From: OM182 bacterium MED-G28
GTDB taxonomy: Bacteria > Pseudomonadota > Gammaproteobacteria > Pseudomonadales > Pseudohongiellaceae
Reading direction: 5' to 3'
DNA length: 64,000 nt
NCBI GenBank assembly: GCA_002457215.1
Contig: NTJZ01000003.1
Location: forward strand, 232,313-296,312
In this document: positions 45,960-56,149 of the stretch, in pieces
Layout: each line of letters starts with the position of its first letter
How positions within the stretch are numbered: the first letter of the stretch is position 1
The notes under the pieces: generated by a model
The model's input: the letters and a program-made list of their open reading frames with translations, nothing else
Database searches by the model: none
What the model was told of the DNA's origin: nothing
Program-made: the position numbers and the translations under genes

Positions 45960-46101
45960 CAGCAGACCTAAATACGCAAACAAAGGGCTAGACTATAATC
46001 TGTCGCAGACTTCCTTGCAGAAGGTTCACAAGAAAACCAGTAGAATTAATAAAATTAATAGAGAAAGCACAGGAATTAAATCTCTCGTGAGGTAATTATC
46101 G

Positions 46102-46944
46102 ATGAAGTTCAAAGAGAAAGTTCTTAAATTCACCTTTATGCTTGGTTGTTTAAGTGCTTATGGGCAGGACAGCGAGCCTGAACTTGTTATAGCGAATCCC
46201 AACGCGATGTTTATCCAACAGCAAAGGGCTTTGCCGTCCGCTGAAGTGATCGGAAGGGGTGATGATTTGTACCAAGTGAATTGTCGGCTTTGTCATGGCC
46301 CAGACCTTAGGGGTGGCGATCAGGGCGGTCCAAACCTCCTGCGTTCAGAGGCGGTGTTAAATGATATTGAAGGCGAAGTGATTGGAGTAGCAGTACTTAA
46401 CGGCCAAGGTAGGATGCCTTCGTTCGATAATTTCAGTAACAACGACATCGCCGCTATCGCTGGCTATATTCATTCTATAAAAGCCACCTCAGAAGGACAA
46501 GGTAGTACACCTCCAGTAGATTATGATTTGGATATATTGGTAGGCGATGCAGCTGCCGGCGAGCGTTACTTCAATCAAGAATGTGTAGGTTGCCATTCGG
46601 TAACTGGCGATCTAGAAGGTATCTCGAGCCGAATTATTGATGATTACACAATGCAGAATACCTGGGTCGCGGGGGGTAGACGGCAGGCCGGTCAAGGTGG
46701 ATTGCTGACCAGGGCGACGGTAACTCTATCCGGTGGCGAATTAGTAGAGGGTCGACTTCTACGCTACGACGATTTCTTTATTAGTTTGCGAACTGAGGAT
46801 GGGAGCTATCGGAGTTTTACTCGACGAGGAGATTCTCCCACAGTGGAGCTTGATGACCCACTAACTCGTCATCGAGAATTATGGGGAGAGCTAACAGATA
46901 GCAACATCCATGATGTAACAGCTTATCTGGAGACGATAAAATGA
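46102..46944 (+). CDS. Exported diheme cytochrome c, partner of the PQQ dehydrogenase
   Basis: A 280-residue protein with a signal peptide (cleavage about residue 21). Two heme motifs are visible: C61-R-L-C64-H65 and C161-V-G-C164-H165. A likely axial Met is M105 in GQGRMPSF. The second half differs from a plain cytochrome domain: an SFTRRGDSP-type beta segment follows the heme motif. The stop overlaps the next start by four bases (ATGA), so it is coupled to the PQQ alcohol dehydrogenase and probably accepts its electrons. Confidence 0.9.
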   Translation: MKFKEKVLKFTFMLGCLSAYGQDSEPELVIANPNAMFIQQQRALPSAEVIGRGDDLYQVNCRLCHGPDLRGGDQGGPNLLRSEAVLNDIEGEVIGVAVLNGQGRMPSFDNFSNNDIAAIAGYIHSIKATSEGQGSTPPVDYDLDILVGDAAAGERYFNQECVGCHSVTGDLEGISSRIIDDYTMQNTWVAGGRRQAGQGGLLTRATVTLSGGELVEGRLLRYDDFFISLRTEDGSYRSFTRRGDSPTVELDDPLTRHRELWGELTDSNIHDVTAYLETIK

Positions 46945-48599
46945 GATACATGACTCTTTTTATTATTAGTATCCTAATTCCAGGGCTAGTAATTGCCCAG
47001 AATTTTCTGGTTGACCCTGCAGAGCTAGCCAACACATTGGATGGCGATTGGGATACTTATTCGGGAGATTATTCAGGGCGTCGCTATAGCAATCTAACTC
47101 AAGTTCACAAAGAAAATGTTTCTGATCTAACTCTCGCCTGGACTACTGAAATTAATTTCAATGTCCGTCGAGGCAATCGTGATGGCAATGGAATAGTTAC
47201 CCAACTTGGAGGAGAAGGCCGCGGCGATATTGATATCAGGAGCGGATCAATTAAAGGATCTATCTTAGAAATCAATGGTATTCTTTATGTGACTGCTCCA
47301 GACCATGTATGGGCGATGGATGCGCGCGATGGCAGTGAAATTTGGCACTATCATTGGGAGACCCGGGGTGGAACTCATATTGCTAATCGTGGCGTAGCTA
47401 TCTGGAATGACTCTGTCATTTTCGAAACGCCTGATAATTATCTAGTTTCGTTGAATGCCTACACTGGGGCAGAAAACTGGCACACCGAAATTGCCAGTTT
47501 CGAATTACAATACTTTTCCACCATGGCGCCTATAGCAATTCGTGACCGGGTTATTGTAGGAACCGGCAACGATTTAGATCAACCCGGATTCGTTCAAGCC
47601 TTCGACGCTGAGACTGGTGAATTAATCTGGAAGTTCTATACCGTACCAATGAAAGAAGACGATCCAGGTATTGAAACTTGGCCTAACTTGGATGCAGCTA
47701 GTCACGGGGGTGGTAATGCTTGGGTTCCTGGAGTTTATGACCCTGAAACAGATTTATACATTTTTGGGACTGGCAACCCGACGCCAGGTTATACCGGTGT
47801 TGCGAGACCTGGAGACAACCTTTTTACCTGTTCGCTAGTTGCGGTAAACGTAACCACCGGTGAAATGGAATGGTATTTTCAAACCTCGCCCCATGACACT
47901 CATGACTGGGATTCAGCTCAAACACCTATTCTTATCGATGGTGTTATCGATGGGCAGCCACGTAAATTAGTTTCCACGGCAGCGCGCAATGGTTTCTTTT
48001 TTACTGTTGATAGAGTGACCGGCGAGCACATCATCACTAATAAGTATTCCCGAACAGCGAATTGGGAATCCCATGTGCGAGAAACTGGCGAACCAGAACC
48101 TAATCCGGATAAAGAAGCGACAATTCCCGGGACTCTCGTTTCCCCAGTAGAAGGAGGTGTGGCGAATTGGCAACCTCCTGCCTTTAACCCTGATACAGGT
48201 CTTTTTTATACTCAGGAAAACAATGGTTACAATATGCTTTATCTTACCGACCCTGACCCCCGCGGTTCCATGGGGTTAGGCGGGAAATCAAGGTCCGAAG
48301 TAGGTTCAATCCAAAGCGCTTTTCAGGCTATCGATTACCGTACTGGCGAAGCAGTATGGCGGCATGAATGGCCAGGAGGAGGAGGAGTAAATTCTGGGGT
48401 ACTTACTACGGCCTCCGGCTTAGTTTTTACGGGCGACGGCAGAAACAATTTAGTTGCTTTCGATGGTTCTAATGGCGAATTGCTATGGAACACACGAATA
48501 GGAAATATGAGTAATCCACCCCAGACCTTTCTGGTTGATGGTAGGCAGCACTTGTTAGTAGCTGTTAGAGAACGACTATTTGCTTTTGTAATGTATTAA
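46941..48599 (+). CDS. PQQ-dependent alcohol dehydrogenase, methanol/ethanol branch-like
   Basis: A 552-residue exported quinoprotein (signal to about residue 20). Motifs are DWDTYSGDYSGRRYSNLTQV, ANRGVAIW, the GNAWVPGVYDPE metal-site region and THDWDSAQT (D322/D324), where the catalytic Asp lies. The segment GGTHIANRG (143-151) has no vicinal Cys pair, which classical methanol/ethanol dehydrogenases carry just before NRG. It oxidises an alcohol in the periplasm and passes electrons to the diheme cytochrome encoded just upstream with overlapping codons. Confidence 0.9.
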   Translation: MRYMTLFIISILIPGLVIAQNFLVDPAELANTLDGDWDTYSGDYSGRRYSNLTQVHKENVSDLTLAWTTEINFNVRRGNRDGNGIVTQLGGEGRGDIDIRSGSIKGSILEINGILYVTAPDHVWAMDARDGSEIWHYHWETRGGTHIANRGVAIWNDSVIFETPDNYLVSLNAYTGAENWHTEIASFELQYFSTMAPIAIRDRVIVGTGNDLDQPGFVQAFDAETGELIWKFYTVPMKEDDPGIETWPNLDAASHGGGNAWVPGVYDPETDLYIFGTGNPTPGYTGVARPGDNLFTCSLVAVNVTTGEMEWYFQTSPHDTHDWDSAQTPILIDGVIDGQPRKLVSTAARNGFFFTVDRVTGEHIITNKYSRTANWESHVRETGEPEPNPDKEATIPGTLVSPVEGGVANWQPPAFNPDTGLFYTQENNGYNMLYLTDPDPRGSMGLGGKSRSEVGSIQSAFQAIDYRTGEAVWRHEWPGGGGVNSGVLTTASGLVFTGDGRNNLVAFDGSNGELLWNTRIGNMSNPPQTFLVDGRQHLLVAVRERLFAFVMY

Positions 48600-48645
48600 A
48601 TTTCAGCAACAAAAAAAATTCCATCGAGAATCCAAACTATTACGA

Positions 48646-50037
48646 ATGAAGATCATTTTCAAAACTGCCCTTAGAATTACGAATAGTGTTTGTAATCACT
48701 TAGGCATTTTTATTGTTCTCTTTCTTGCAGCTTGTGTTGGGGCTCCGACACAAAACGAACTGGAATCTTTTAATCGTCAAAGCGATTACGATTACTTTAT
48801 TCCGCTACTCCAAGATGCTGAGCTTTACCCAGTATTGCTAAATAATACTGGATTTTCTTGGCCGGCCTTGTCACAAGCAGCTGATACGGTGATGTTGGAA
48901 TTTGTTGTCAGTGCCACTCAGGGTATCAATCCAGCTATTGAAATCTCCTATGGATCAGCATCGTTTTTACAATATTTCGAAGAAGGTGGAGCTGGAAAGC
49001 GCTATTTGGATCTCACGCCATTATTACAATTGGGAATTTCGTCCGGTGACTTTGTAAAGATGGCAGCCATTGGCGCGAGCTGGTCATCTTTAGAAGGAAC
49101 ACTTGCCACCTTTAATAACAATATTGATCTTTCGAGCAAAACTTTAGTGATAGCTCCTCATCCGGATGATGCTGAAATTGCTGCATTTGGATTCTACCAA
49201 GCAACGCAAGCTGATGTAGTCACAATTACCGCAGGTGATGCTGGCGGCTCTAATTTTGAGTATTTGTGGCCCGACCCTGGAGAGCAATATCGAGCAAAAG
49301 GCTGGATAAGAACCCTCGATAGTTTGACCGTTCCTTTTCTTGGTGGGCTCGGACCGGAACAAGTTAGAAATCTTGGATATTACGATTCGACTCTACAGCG
49401 CTTATGGCAGCAGCGACCGAGTAGAGTTCCCGCTCCTCTTGCGAACCTGGAAGCCCCTGACTTCTTTCGCAAGCTCAATTTCGATAGTGAACTGCGGCAC
49501 AGACCATTCATATCTAATTGGCCATCTTTGGTAAATGATCTATTTAGTGAACTTGAGCGAGTTGAACCTGAAATAGTGATCGCACCCCATCCTCACCTTG
49601 ACCGGCATGCAGACCATAAGTTCGCTTCAATAGCGCTATTTGAAGCACTGAATCGATGGGATCGAGAAACTACGGTTCTACTCTATACGAATCATGCAGT
49701 TGGCAATGAAGCATACCCATTGGGGCCTCGTGATGGTATGACTGGTCTACCTGCATGGGATGAAGACAATCTTTTTATTACTGGCATCTATTCGCATTTG
49801 CTTGATACTGAGATTCAACGGAGAAAACTGCTGGCAGCAGAGGCAATGCATGACCTGCGCCCTTTCGATCCAAGAGATGGTTCAGAGATTAAAACGATAG
49901 ACCCTGACTACGACTATTTCAGGCGGGGACCGCGACCTAACGAATTATTTTTAGTCACTAACTTGTCAGGTACACGAGTAATTCGAACAGAATTTCTGCA
50001 CAGTATTAGGCAAGGCCAATTGCAAACTGGCATGTGA
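48646..50037 (+). CDS. PIG-L/LmbE-family deacetylase, probable lipoprotein
   Basis: A 463-residue protein with a hydrophobic N-terminal segment ending in LFLAAC near residue 30, a possible lipobox. The zinc motif is in APHPDDAEIAAFG, and the second ligand region is in APHPHLDRHADH, both hallmarks of PIG-L deacetylases. The N-terminal 150 residues are a beta-rich domain of unknown role. Members deacetylate N-acetylglucosamine-linked compounds; the substrate here is unknown. It follows the PQQ dehydrogenase by 46 bases and may share its transcript. Confidence 0.87.
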   Translation: MKIIFKTALRITNSVCNHLGIFIVLFLAACVGAPTQNELESFNRQSDYDYFIPLLQDAELYPVLLNNTGFSWPALSQAADTVMLEFVVSATQGINPAIEISYGSASFLQYFEEGGAGKRYLDLTPLLQLGISSGDFVKMAAIGASWSSLEGTLATFNNNIDLSSKTLVIAPHPDDAEIAAFGFYQATQADVVTITAGDAGGSNFEYLWPDPGEQYRAKGWIRTLDSLTVPFLGGLGPEQVRNLGYYDSTLQRLWQQRPSRVPAPLANLEAPDFFRKLNFDSELRHRPFISNWPSLVNDLFSELERVEPEIVIAPHPHLDRHADHKFASIALFEALNRWDRETTVLLYTNHAVGNEAYPLGPRDGMTGLPAWDEDNLFITGIYSHLLDTEIQRRKLLAAEAMHDLRPFDPRDGSEIKTIDPDYDYFRRGPRPNELFLVTNLSGTRVIRTEFLHSIRQGQLQTGM

Positions 50038-50174
50038 AGGATGACGTCAAATCCTGCTACACTTGGTTACCGCAAAAACGAAACTAAATAAAAAGATAAG
50101 AACAATACGCTCTAAAAGAAAGTACTTTGCAAATAGTAGTACTTTGGATTTGAGAGAATTGAAGGAGAGCATGA

Positions 50175-51512
50175 ATGAGTTCTACTAAGAGCCGCCTTGG
50201 CATGATGATGTTTCTCCAATACGCAGTCTGGGGAATCTGGTTGCCTGTATTGGCGACTTATTTACAATCTCCAATTACTGGCGGCGGCTTGGGATTTACG
50301 TCTGGGGAGGTTGGCTGGATTATTGGAGTCGCGGCCTCTGTTGGTGCTGTATTTGCGCCATTCATTGCAGGCCAATTTGCCGATCGTTATTTCTCGACTG
50401 AAAAATTTCTTGCTGTTCTTTTGATTTGTGGTGGCCTAGTTAAGATCATTTTGTCATTTCAAACTAGTTTCACTGCTTGGCTAGTATTATCTGTAGTTTA
50501 TAGCGTGCTCTATATGCCAACGCTTTCCTTAACAAATTCCATGGCATTCGCTCATTTAAACAATCCCGACAGTGAGTGGCCGCGTATTCGTGTAATGGGC
50601 ACGGTTGGTTGGATCGCTGCGAGCTGGTTATTTCCAATGATTTGGTTACAAACGAATTTAGAATTTCAAATTCTTCCACCATTTTTTGTCGGCTCTGAAG
50701 TTCCAGATGCCACTGCAAGGCTTGTGGATACATTGAAAGTCTCGGGTGTCATCTCGATTCTTTATGCCGCTTATTGTTTTCTATTACCCAATACGCCACC
50801 TAAGAAGGAAGCAGTTGAGAAGCTTGCCTTCAAAAAAGCATTTAGCTTACTAACTCAAAAATCATTTACTATTTTGGTAGCAGCGAGTTTGCTTATCGCA
50901 GTAATCCATCAGATTTATTTTATGCAGACTGGTCCATTCTTTGAGAATCAACTTGGCTTGCTTGTTACCTATATAGCCCCTGCGATGACAGTCGGCCAAT
51001 TCGCCGAAATTGGCATAATGGCATTTCTAGGTTTATTTCTAATACGGTTGGGTTTTCGTTGGACTATAGCTCTGGGTGCTTTTGCCTACTTTGCGCGATA
51101 TGCGATTTGGGGATTAATTAGTTTGCAGGAGCCATCCGGCCCTTCAGTAGATGCCGCTGGACAATTTGTATGGACCCTGCCATTAATGATTGGAGTTTTC
51201 AGTCAAGTGTTGCATGGGGTTTGCTACGCTTGCTTCTTTGCCTCGGCTTTTATGTACGTCGACCGCATAGCAGATGATGATATTCGAAACTCTGCACAAA
51301 CGGTGTTTGGCATTATTATTTTAGGACTCGGCCCAATGCTGGCAGCACCATTTCTTGTTGTGCTCGGTAATGTTTTTGGTGAAGCGGGAATAGTGACTAA
51401 CTTCTCGGGGATGTGGTTTACCTTGTCCCTTGTTGCTCTAGTGGCAACCTTTTTGATTGTTTTTGCCTTTGAAGATGAAACTGTTGCAGAGCTAAGTCCG
51501 CGAGTTGTTTAG
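50175..51512 (+). CDS. MFS nucleoside/H+ symporter (NupG-like)
   Basis: A 445-residue membrane protein with about 12 helices. The start LGMMMFLQYAVWGIWLPVLA and the YMPTLSLTNSMAFAHL segment are typical of the nucleoside:H+ symporter family. It would import nucleosides or a related compound. AAGGAGAG precedes the ATG at 50175. The desaturase gene follows 8 bases later with a TTG start, so the two are cotranscribed. Confidence 0.9.
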   Translation: MSSTKSRLGMMMFLQYAVWGIWLPVLATYLQSPITGGGLGFTSGEVGWIIGVAASVGAVFAPFIAGQFADRYFSTEKFLAVLLICGGLVKIILSFQTSFTAWLVLSVVYSVLYMPTLSLTNSMAFAHLNNPDSEWPRIRVMGTVGWIAASWLFPMIWLQTNLEFQILPPFFVGSEVPDATARLVDTLKVSGVISILYAAYCFLLPNTPPKKEAVEKLAFKKAFSLLTQKSFTILVAASLLIAVIHQIYFMQTGPFFENQLGLLVTYIAPAMTVGQFAEIGIMAFLGLFLIRLGFRWTIALGAFAYFARYAIWGLISLQEPSGPSVDAAGQFVWTLPLMIGVFSQVLHGVCYACFFASAFMYVDRIADDDIRNSAQTVFGIIILGLGPMLAAPFLVVLGNVFGEAGIVTNFSGMWFTLSLVALVATFLIVFAFEDETVAELSPRVV

Positions 51513-51520
51513 AGAGGTTA

Positions 51521-52432
51521 TTGAAGGTGACTAATGTTTTCAGTGCAAGTGAGGTGACGGAACTAACCCGTAAAAGTGATTTGCGGGGCTCGTGGATATT
51601 AAGTTGCCAGCTGGGAATTACTGCGTCTTGTTTTGCTCTTGCAGGCCTGTGGCCTAATCTACCAACTTTCATTATAGGAACGATTCTACTTGGTGGCAGA
51701 CAGATGGGTTTCTTCGTTCTTACTCATGAAGCAGGACATAGGACTTTGTTTAAAAGTAATTGGTTGAACGCCCAGGTGAGTTCATGGATTACAGCGCCGA
51801 TGGATTTCATGAATGGCCGCGCTTATGTGCGAGAACATTTAATCCATCATCGCTTAGTGGGTACGGATGATGATCCCGACATAACTAACTACCGAGACTA
51901 TCCTATAAGCCGTGCTAGGCTCTGGCGAAAGCTGAAGCGGGATATTACTGGTCAAACAGGTGCACGTGATTTGTACAGGAAACTAATTGGTTTTAGCAGA
52001 TTAACCTCCTTAGATAGCGAGAACAGGGCAGCGTTACTTAGAGGGCTAATTTGGCATCTCGCGTTGTTTGCTATCTTATCTGCTTTCGCTGTGCCTCATT
52101 TGTTCTTAATGTGGGTAGTGGCATTAATCTTTGTTTATCCGGCGATTGCTCGCCTTCGGCAGGTTTCAGAGCATGGGGCGGTACCTGAACTTACTTCAAA
52201 TGATCCTAGATTAAATACCCGCACTACCCTTGTTGGTCCTTTTGTGCGCTTACTGTTCTGTCCCCATGGCGTTAGCTACCATATAGAACACCACTTAAAT
52301 GCGGCAATACCAATATTTCGTTTGCACACCGCACACTTATTTTTGGCTGAAAGGGGTTACTTTCAGCAATCAGATCTGACTTATGGGTTTGTGAATACAC
52401 TGAAACGGATGACTGAAGTTACTAGTGCCTAA
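51521..52432 (+). CDS. Membrane fatty acid desaturase
   Basis: A 303-residue membrane protein with the three His boxes of di-iron desaturases: H69-E-A-G-H73, H106-L-I-H-H110, and IEHHLNAAIP near the C-terminus. It inserts a double bond or hydroxyl group in a lipid acyl chain or carotenoid-like substrate. The TTG start at 51521 lies 8 bases after the transporter stop, and GAGAGG precedes it; a GTG at 51527 is possible. The next gene is convergent with a 4-base gap. Confidence 0.9.
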   Translation: MKVTNVFSASEVTELTRKSDLRGSWILSCQLGITASCFALAGLWPNLPTFIIGTILLGGRQMGFFVLTHEAGHRTLFKSNWLNAQVSSWITAPMDFMNGRAYVREHLIHHRLVGTDDDPDITNYRDYPISRARLWRKLKRDITGQTGARDLYRKLIGFSRLTSLDSENRAALLRGLIWHLALFAILSAFAVPHLFLMWVVALIFVYPAIARLRQVSEHGAVPELTSNDPRLNTRTTLVGPFVRLLFCPHGVSYHIEHHLNAAIPIFRLHTAHLFLAERGYFQQSDLTYGFVNTLKRMTEVTSA

Positions 52433-52436
52433 TAAC

Positions 52437-53783
52437 TCATTCAGATTGGATTAGAATCAATTCTTGCTGCCTTCCGTCGATGTAGAAAGTTGTCTCTCCG
52501 TCGAAGTATGCATCTTCTTCCAACATGAAGCGCACATCCTGTCCGCCCCATTCGGGAACACTAACTGTGGAATTTAACTCGATAGAATGTGCGGTATTTT
52601 CGTACAATGGATAGTCGCCTCTACCGGCTGTATCGCCCTGATTGTCCCACATCCCAATAGTTGGGCCAGCGCCATGACCATGGTAACCAATTGGGTGTGT
52701 GTAGATAGACGGACGAATATCCTCATCTATTGCTTGCTCTCTGGCAGCGCGAAGGATTTCATTTCCCGTTCGTTTCAAGACAAAATTTTCGGTCAATATG
52801 TCTTGTAACCTGTTGCTTGTTGCAAGCCCGGCTCGAATGCCAGCGGGTGCATCAGATTCTCCTTGCTTCAACACATACGCGTGCTGCTGAGTATCAGTAT
52901 TCAGCCTAAGATAGGTGATTCCAAAATCCACATGAAGAAGATCCCCGGGTAAAATGACACCTTCCGTTTCTGTGTCTGAAAATAGGTCCAGGAATTCCTC
53001 TATATTTTTTTGATCTCTTTGAATACTAACCGAAGGGTGGAACCAAGTTACCAGGCGCAGTTCTCTAACTCTATCACGGTACCACCACATTACGTCTTCA
53101 GTGGTTGTTTTGCCAGGTGTAATGACTGTATTGGAAAACCCTTCTTTAATGATGTCGTGGGCGATCTTCACGATAGAGGGATACAATTCCATTTCTTCTT
53201 CAGTTCTTGCTTCCAACCATGCGATCGCCAACCTTTCTGCCGAGACAACTCGAGATTCTTGTTCATTGCTAAGTGCTCCGATCAATCCTTGGTATTCACC
53301 ATGGGTTAATCCATCAGCTAGCGCAAAATCACTGGATACATTTATGCCAATGCTCCTTGGATTTTTCTCAGCAATAAGATCCGAAACAGCCTGCCATTGA
53401 TCAGGCTGTTCTTCAGGATCCCACCGAGCTTGGAAAAAATCACCTACGGCGTAGCGAGAGACAGCATAACCTTTTACGCCAGCCGATCCTTCATCTGAAA
53501 AAACTAGAATGGTTCTTCGGCGAGCCGCATGAGAATCGCCAGGCAACATTGTCATGACTACAGGATCTTCATTGTACTCACGTGCAACTAAAATCCACAT
53601 ATCAATACCCTCTCTTCGCATGAGTTTTACAGGCAAAGAGTCGAAGCGGATAGCTAGCAATCGATCTATCGTTTCGGCGCGTTCCTTCATAGATAGGATG
53701 GAATCGCCAGTCGCAGCATGCATTCCACCACTGAACAAAAAGCAACTTAGTACGGGCAACATTGTTTTAAGTATTTGATTCAT
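52437..53783 (-). CDS. Exported M24-family metallopeptidase (aminopeptidase P-like)
   Basis: A 448-residue protein with a signal peptide (to about residue 23). The pita-bread domain has its five metal ligands in order: Asp in LHVDFGITY, a second Asp in LNTDTQQHAY, His in GYHGHGAGPTIG, Glu in SIELNSTVSVPEW, and Glu in LEEDAYF. Relatives split Xaa-Pro peptides or are prolidase-like; an N-terminal creatinase-like domain precedes. It would act in the periplasm on peptides. The divergent upstream region to the next minus gene is short. Confidence 0.88.
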   Translation of the reverse strand: MNQILKTMLPVLSCFLFSGGMHAATGDSILSMKERAETIDRLLAIRFDSLPVKLMRREGIDMWILVAREYNEDPVVMTMLPGDSHAARRRTILVFSDEGSAGVKGYAVSRYAVGDFFQARWDPEEQPDQWQAVSDLIAEKNPRSIGINVSSDFALADGLTHGEYQGLIGALSNEQESRVVSAERLAIAWLEARTEEEMELYPSIVKIAHDIIKEGFSNTVITPGKTTTEDVMWWYRDRVRELRLVTWFHPSVSIQRDQKNIEEFLDLFSDTETEGVILPGDLLHVDFGITYLRLNTDTQQHAYVLKQGESDAPAGIRAGLATSNRLQDILTENFVLKRTGNEILRAAREQAIDEDIRPSIYTHPIGYHGHGAGPTIGMWDNQGDTAGRGDYPLYENTAHSIELNSTVSVPEWGGQDVRFMLEEDAYFDGETTFYIDGRQQELILIQSE

Positions 53784-53859
53784 TGTGCGTCTCAGTTTTT
53801 AGAACAATAAAAGTGCCATCTCAATTTTGTTTGCTAGAGATCATAGGCAGAATGCAGTT

Positions 53860-54873
53860 CTATCGATTTAGCTCATCCATTTCAATTCTTCTCGCTCCCG
53901 CAAGTATGTCGATTACTGCGCGGTTGCCTTCATGGCAGGCAGATTCATAAAGCTGATGTTCTGGCACCATACGATGAAAAGGCAACTCAGCTACGACAGG
54001 TGCAGTATAAGTTTCTGGATCGACAATTCGATAGGTGTAAAGTAATTCGTTCTCAGAGATTGCTGTTATTCGTTCGGTAACTTCGAAAACCTCTGAAGAA
54101 GCTATCTGGCTGACAGTGTGTTCAGGCCGAAAACTATTAGTGTGTATGACTAATGTTTCATCTTCCCAATGTCCAATGGAGTCACCCATCCATTTTGGTA
54201 TGAGTTTTTCCGGGTGAGACTTGCCTAACCGGATAATTCGAACTTGTATCGCTTCTTCACTCAAAATGACTACGTATTCTTGATTTTGCACTATTTGAAT
54301 ATGAGTACCGTCAGAATTTGTCATAGTTGGTAAGGGCGGTCCCAGGTGAAGGCAGCGCTCGCCAGGGGGTCGCGACTCGGGGCCATCGAAATTGTTATTC
54401 ATTAATTCAAAATAGCGCGTGCGAAACTCGATACTTTCATCTCTTAGCGGGAAACGTCCATTTTCAGGTTCGATAATAAGTGAAGTTCGGAGTTCGCCAT
54501 TAATGCGAGCGACGTCTACTGGTGAATCGGGCAAAAAATTGGTATCCGTTCGAAACTCTATATCACCGCCGGCTGGAGGTGGCCCTCGATTGGGGTCCAC
54601 CGGAGCTTCGCGAGCTATGCGTCGTTCAATAGCTCGACTTCTGAAATCCGCGGCTTCAACTTCTGTATAGGCTCGCTTGTTGCCAAGTGCGATGGGCCTT
54701 TCTACCGGTGTAGCGAAGCGCTTTTCCCAGAGTCCTTGTAGATCGGGTACGCCATATTCGGTACGTGGGGTCCGGTAATTCATTGATTCCTGTGCGAGAG
54801 AAAGCAGCGGTAAGAAAACTATCGCTAATCCCGCGAGTAAAGCGTTGCTCATCTTGGAATTGTAATTAAGCAT
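53860..54873 (-). CDS. Exported protein of the ERC/ACHEGN-motif family (copy 2)
   Basis: A 337-residue protein with a signal peptide (after SLAQ). Landmarks match copies 1 and 3: YGVPDLQGLWEKRF, GERCLHLGP, HIQIVQNQEYVVILSEE, GDSIGHWEDETLVIHTNSF and ESACHEGN. I do not know a function. The ATG at 54873 is preferred: an in-frame TTG at 54900 has no site, and an ATG at 54852 would shorten the leader. An Arg-rich segment and GPPPAGG in the middle are unlike copies 1 and 3. Confidence 0.8.
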   Translation of the reverse strand: MLNYNSKMSNALLAGLAIVFLPLLSLAQESMNYRTPRTEYGVPDLQGLWEKRFATPVERPIALGNKRAYTEVEAADFRSRAIERRIAREAPVDPNRGPPPAGGDIEFRTDTNFLPDSPVDVARINGELRTSLIIEPENGRFPLRDESIEFRTRYFELMNNNFDGPESRPPGERCLHLGPPLPTMTNSDGTHIQIVQNQEYVVILSEEAIQVRIIRLGKSHPEKLIPKWMGDSIGHWEDETLVIHTNSFRPEHTVSQIASSEVFEVTERITAISENELLYTYRIVDPETYTAPVVAELPFHRMVPEHQLYESACHEGNRAVIDILAGARRIEMDELNR

Positions 54874-54946
54874 TATAGCCACTGGTAATCCGGTAACCAA
54901 AAATGAAAATAAAATTGCTAATGATCAACACTCTTTCTTAATCTTC

Positions 54947-56083
54947 TTATTTATGCGGGAGAACTAGATACTTTTCCCCTGTCGCCTGTTTCGCGTAGCT
55001 TTTGAGTATCTCAGGATCAAGCATTTCTTCAAACGATATTTCTTGCGTATATTTACTAGCGAATGTGGTTGTGATTTCTCTAGCTACTCGCTCTCTCATC
55101 TTTTGAAACCTTTCCATACCGATTCTTCCGATCATTGGCGTTAAAAGCCAGCCGCCAAGCCCCCAATTCAAACCATAGGATCTATTTAAAATTGTTGGTG
55201 ATTGATCTAGACCACCGTAGATATATACCTGCTTGTAAGTGTCTGAGCCATATCGGCTGTATTCCTTGGCTTTTTTATTTGCTGCTATTTCCATCGCAGA
55301 GAGTAATTGTCCGGGAAGCTTTCCCTCATTTCCACCACCTGTAGCATCAAAGCCTAAAGTAGCACCAGTCGTTACTAGGGCTGCTACCAAGTCTTTCATA
55401 AAATCGGGGCTGCTCGTGTCACATACGTACTCTGCTCCCAAACCTTTTAGAAACTCCACCTGTTCGGGCTTTCTAACAATGTTAATAAGAGGAACTGAGT
55501 CAGCTTTGCAGATCTTAATCAGCATTTGCCCAAGATTCGAGGCAGCAGCTGTGTTGACTAAGGCGCTATGATTTTCCATTTCCATAGTTTCAATGAAAGC
55601 TAGCGCCGTTAATGGATTCACAAATGAGGAGGCGGCTTCCGCAGAAGTCGTATTGTCATCCATGACCAGGCAACTGTTCGCTGGAACACATCTATATTGA
55701 GAATACATTGCACCACCTGCTAAACCGACTGTCTTACCTATAAGCTCTTTGGCGTTAGCTCCAGCATCTTCAATCACGCCACCTCCTTCATTCCCAACCG
55801 GCATAGATTGGCCGATTCTTGGCTTCATTGAGCCCATTAGAGCTGGATGTATCTTTAGTTTTGCTACTGTCTCATCACCAGTGCCTGAAATTTGTAGGGT
55901 ATCCAGGTCCGCCGCAAAACTTATCAAAAGTCCAAGATCTGACGGATTAATCGGTGATGCCTCTACCCTAATTAAAACTTCATTTTCTGCAGGAATGGGC
56001 TTTGGAACGCTGGCAATGGAGATTTCTATATCCCCGTCAGTGGTAAGAGTTGACCTTATTTCTCTTGAAGTCTGTTCTTGCAT
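54947..56083 (-). CDS. MDR-family zinc-type or quinone-type oxidoreductase
   Basis: A 378-residue medium-chain dehydrogenase/reductase. The N-terminal GroES-like domain has EVLIRVEASPINPSDLGLLI and the GNEGGGVIEDAG segment; the Rossmann domain has VNTAAASNLGQMLIKIC in place of the usual Gly-x-Gly-x-x-Gly loop. No catalytic zinc ligands are evident. It is cytoplasmic; the substrate is unknown. The rarA gene lies upstream, 66 bases away. Confidence 0.88.
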   Translation of the reverse strand: MQEQTSREIRSTLTTDGDIEISIASVPKPIPAENEVLIRVEASPINPSDLGLLISFAADLDTLQISGTGDETVAKLKIHPALMGSMKPRIGQSMPVGNEGGGVIEDAGANAKELIGKTVGLAGGAMYSQYRCVPANSCLVMDDNTTSAEAASSFVNPLTALAFIETMEMENHSALVNTAAASNLGQMLIKICKADSVPLINIVRKPEQVEFLKGLGAEYVCDTSSPDFMKDLVAALVTTGATLGFDATGGGNEGKLPGQLLSAMEIAANKKAKEYSRYGSDTYKQVYIYGGLDQSPTILNRSYGLNWGLGGWLLTPMIGRIGMERFQKMRERVAREITTTFASKYTQEISFEEMLDPEILKSYAKQATGEKYLVLPHK

Positions 56084-56149
56084 GCTTATTTCCTTTTAAT
56101 TTAATACTGGATTACTGATTTTGGGACAATTACCGCTTTATCAAAAAGT

